A DNA stretch of 15,663 nucleotides, from the NCBI GenBank assembly GCA_037447655.1, contig JBBHKE010003581.1:64001-79663 (forward strand), given 5' to 3'. The translations under genes were made by a program, and so were the position numbers. The stretch's first letter is position 1. Each line of letters opens with the position of its first letter. The stretch comes from Zygnema cylindricum (Eukaryota > Streptophyta > Zygnematophyceae > Zygnematales > Zygnemataceae). Below, in pieces: positions 15,650-15,663 of this stretch. The notes beneath the pieces are model-generated. The model made no database searches. It worked only from the letters and a program-made list of their open reading frames with translations, and was not told the DNA's origin.

Positions 15650-15663
15650 CTGAAATGGATCAT
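15650..15663 (-). CDS. Alpha/beta hydrolase, end of the preceding exon (partial, runs off the window)
   Basis: Read on the minus strand, the window edge is ATGATCCATTTCAG followed by GTAAAGAGC, a good donor (CAG/GTAAAG). In phase 0 the last codons are Asp-Pro-Phe-Gln, giving FQ/GSKD at the junction. FQ fits the family's hydrophobic strand ending 'VQGSKD'; Asp-Pro fits less well. Only 14 bases are visible, so the exon is tentative. Confidence 0.5.

Noticed and set aside
1-15663. CRISPR arrays, rRNA, bacterial operons or viral genes
   Set aside because: No evenly spaced repeat-spacer structure, no rRNA-like conserved blocks and no viral motifs; the gene architecture is eukaryotic with introns.

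Overview
This window is nuclear DNA from a eukaryote. The one complete gene is split by five canonical GT-AG introns, spacers are long and AT-rich with many homopolymers and microsatellites, and there are no bacterial-style operons or ribosome binding sites. The protein resembles GT47 exostosins of plants and algae more than animal EXT proteins. An alga or related protist is therefore my best guess, but the sequence does not settle the lineage.

Layout. Positions 1 to about 7,000 hold no gene I can recognise. The stretch from about 790 to 3,305 is a cluster of small non-autonomous DNA-transposon-like elements (MITEs). The clearest is 1336-1954, with 24-bp terminal inverted repeats differing at one base and TA at both ends; related copies or parts lie at 793-952, 2121-2345, 2971-3305 and about 9774-9795. 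A 47-bp tandem duplication lies at 5189-5287. Positions 7,025-8,145 are dominated by GA-rich and then long CT-rich tracts, upstream of the main gene.

Main gene, plus strand, 8494-12911. Six coding exons join in frame to a 492-residue GT47 exostosin-family glycosyltransferase, expected in the Golgi or ER lumen and acting on polysaccharide or glycoprotein glycans. Every intron is phase 0 and every internal exon ends in CAG or GAG. Two oddities stand out. The residue normally Glu in the hallmark sugar-nucleotide motif is Lys, and the hydrophobic N-terminal anchor can be read only across a frame break near 8446-8463. The introns carry several repeats: a GA array at the donor of intron 3, a GTAC-rich degenerate array in intron 4, and a 4 x 10-bp array, poly-T and GA tract in intron 5.

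Second gene, minus strand, 15154 to beyond the right edge. The last exon encodes the C-terminal part of an alpha/beta hydrolase of the TEX30/KANSL3-like type, with the acid and histidine of the catalytic triad visible. The end of the preceding exon lies at the window edge, and the intron between them is filled by a degenerate TTTCAG-type hexamer array. The two genes converge across a 2.2-kb low-complexity spacer that includes a strong G-quadruplex candidate at 13784-13853. I see no functional link between them.

I did not find a convincing new multi-gene system. The observations most worth following are the TA-flanked MITE family, the exostosin with a substituted motif residue and a broken N-terminal frame, and the marked excess of the palindrome GTAC.
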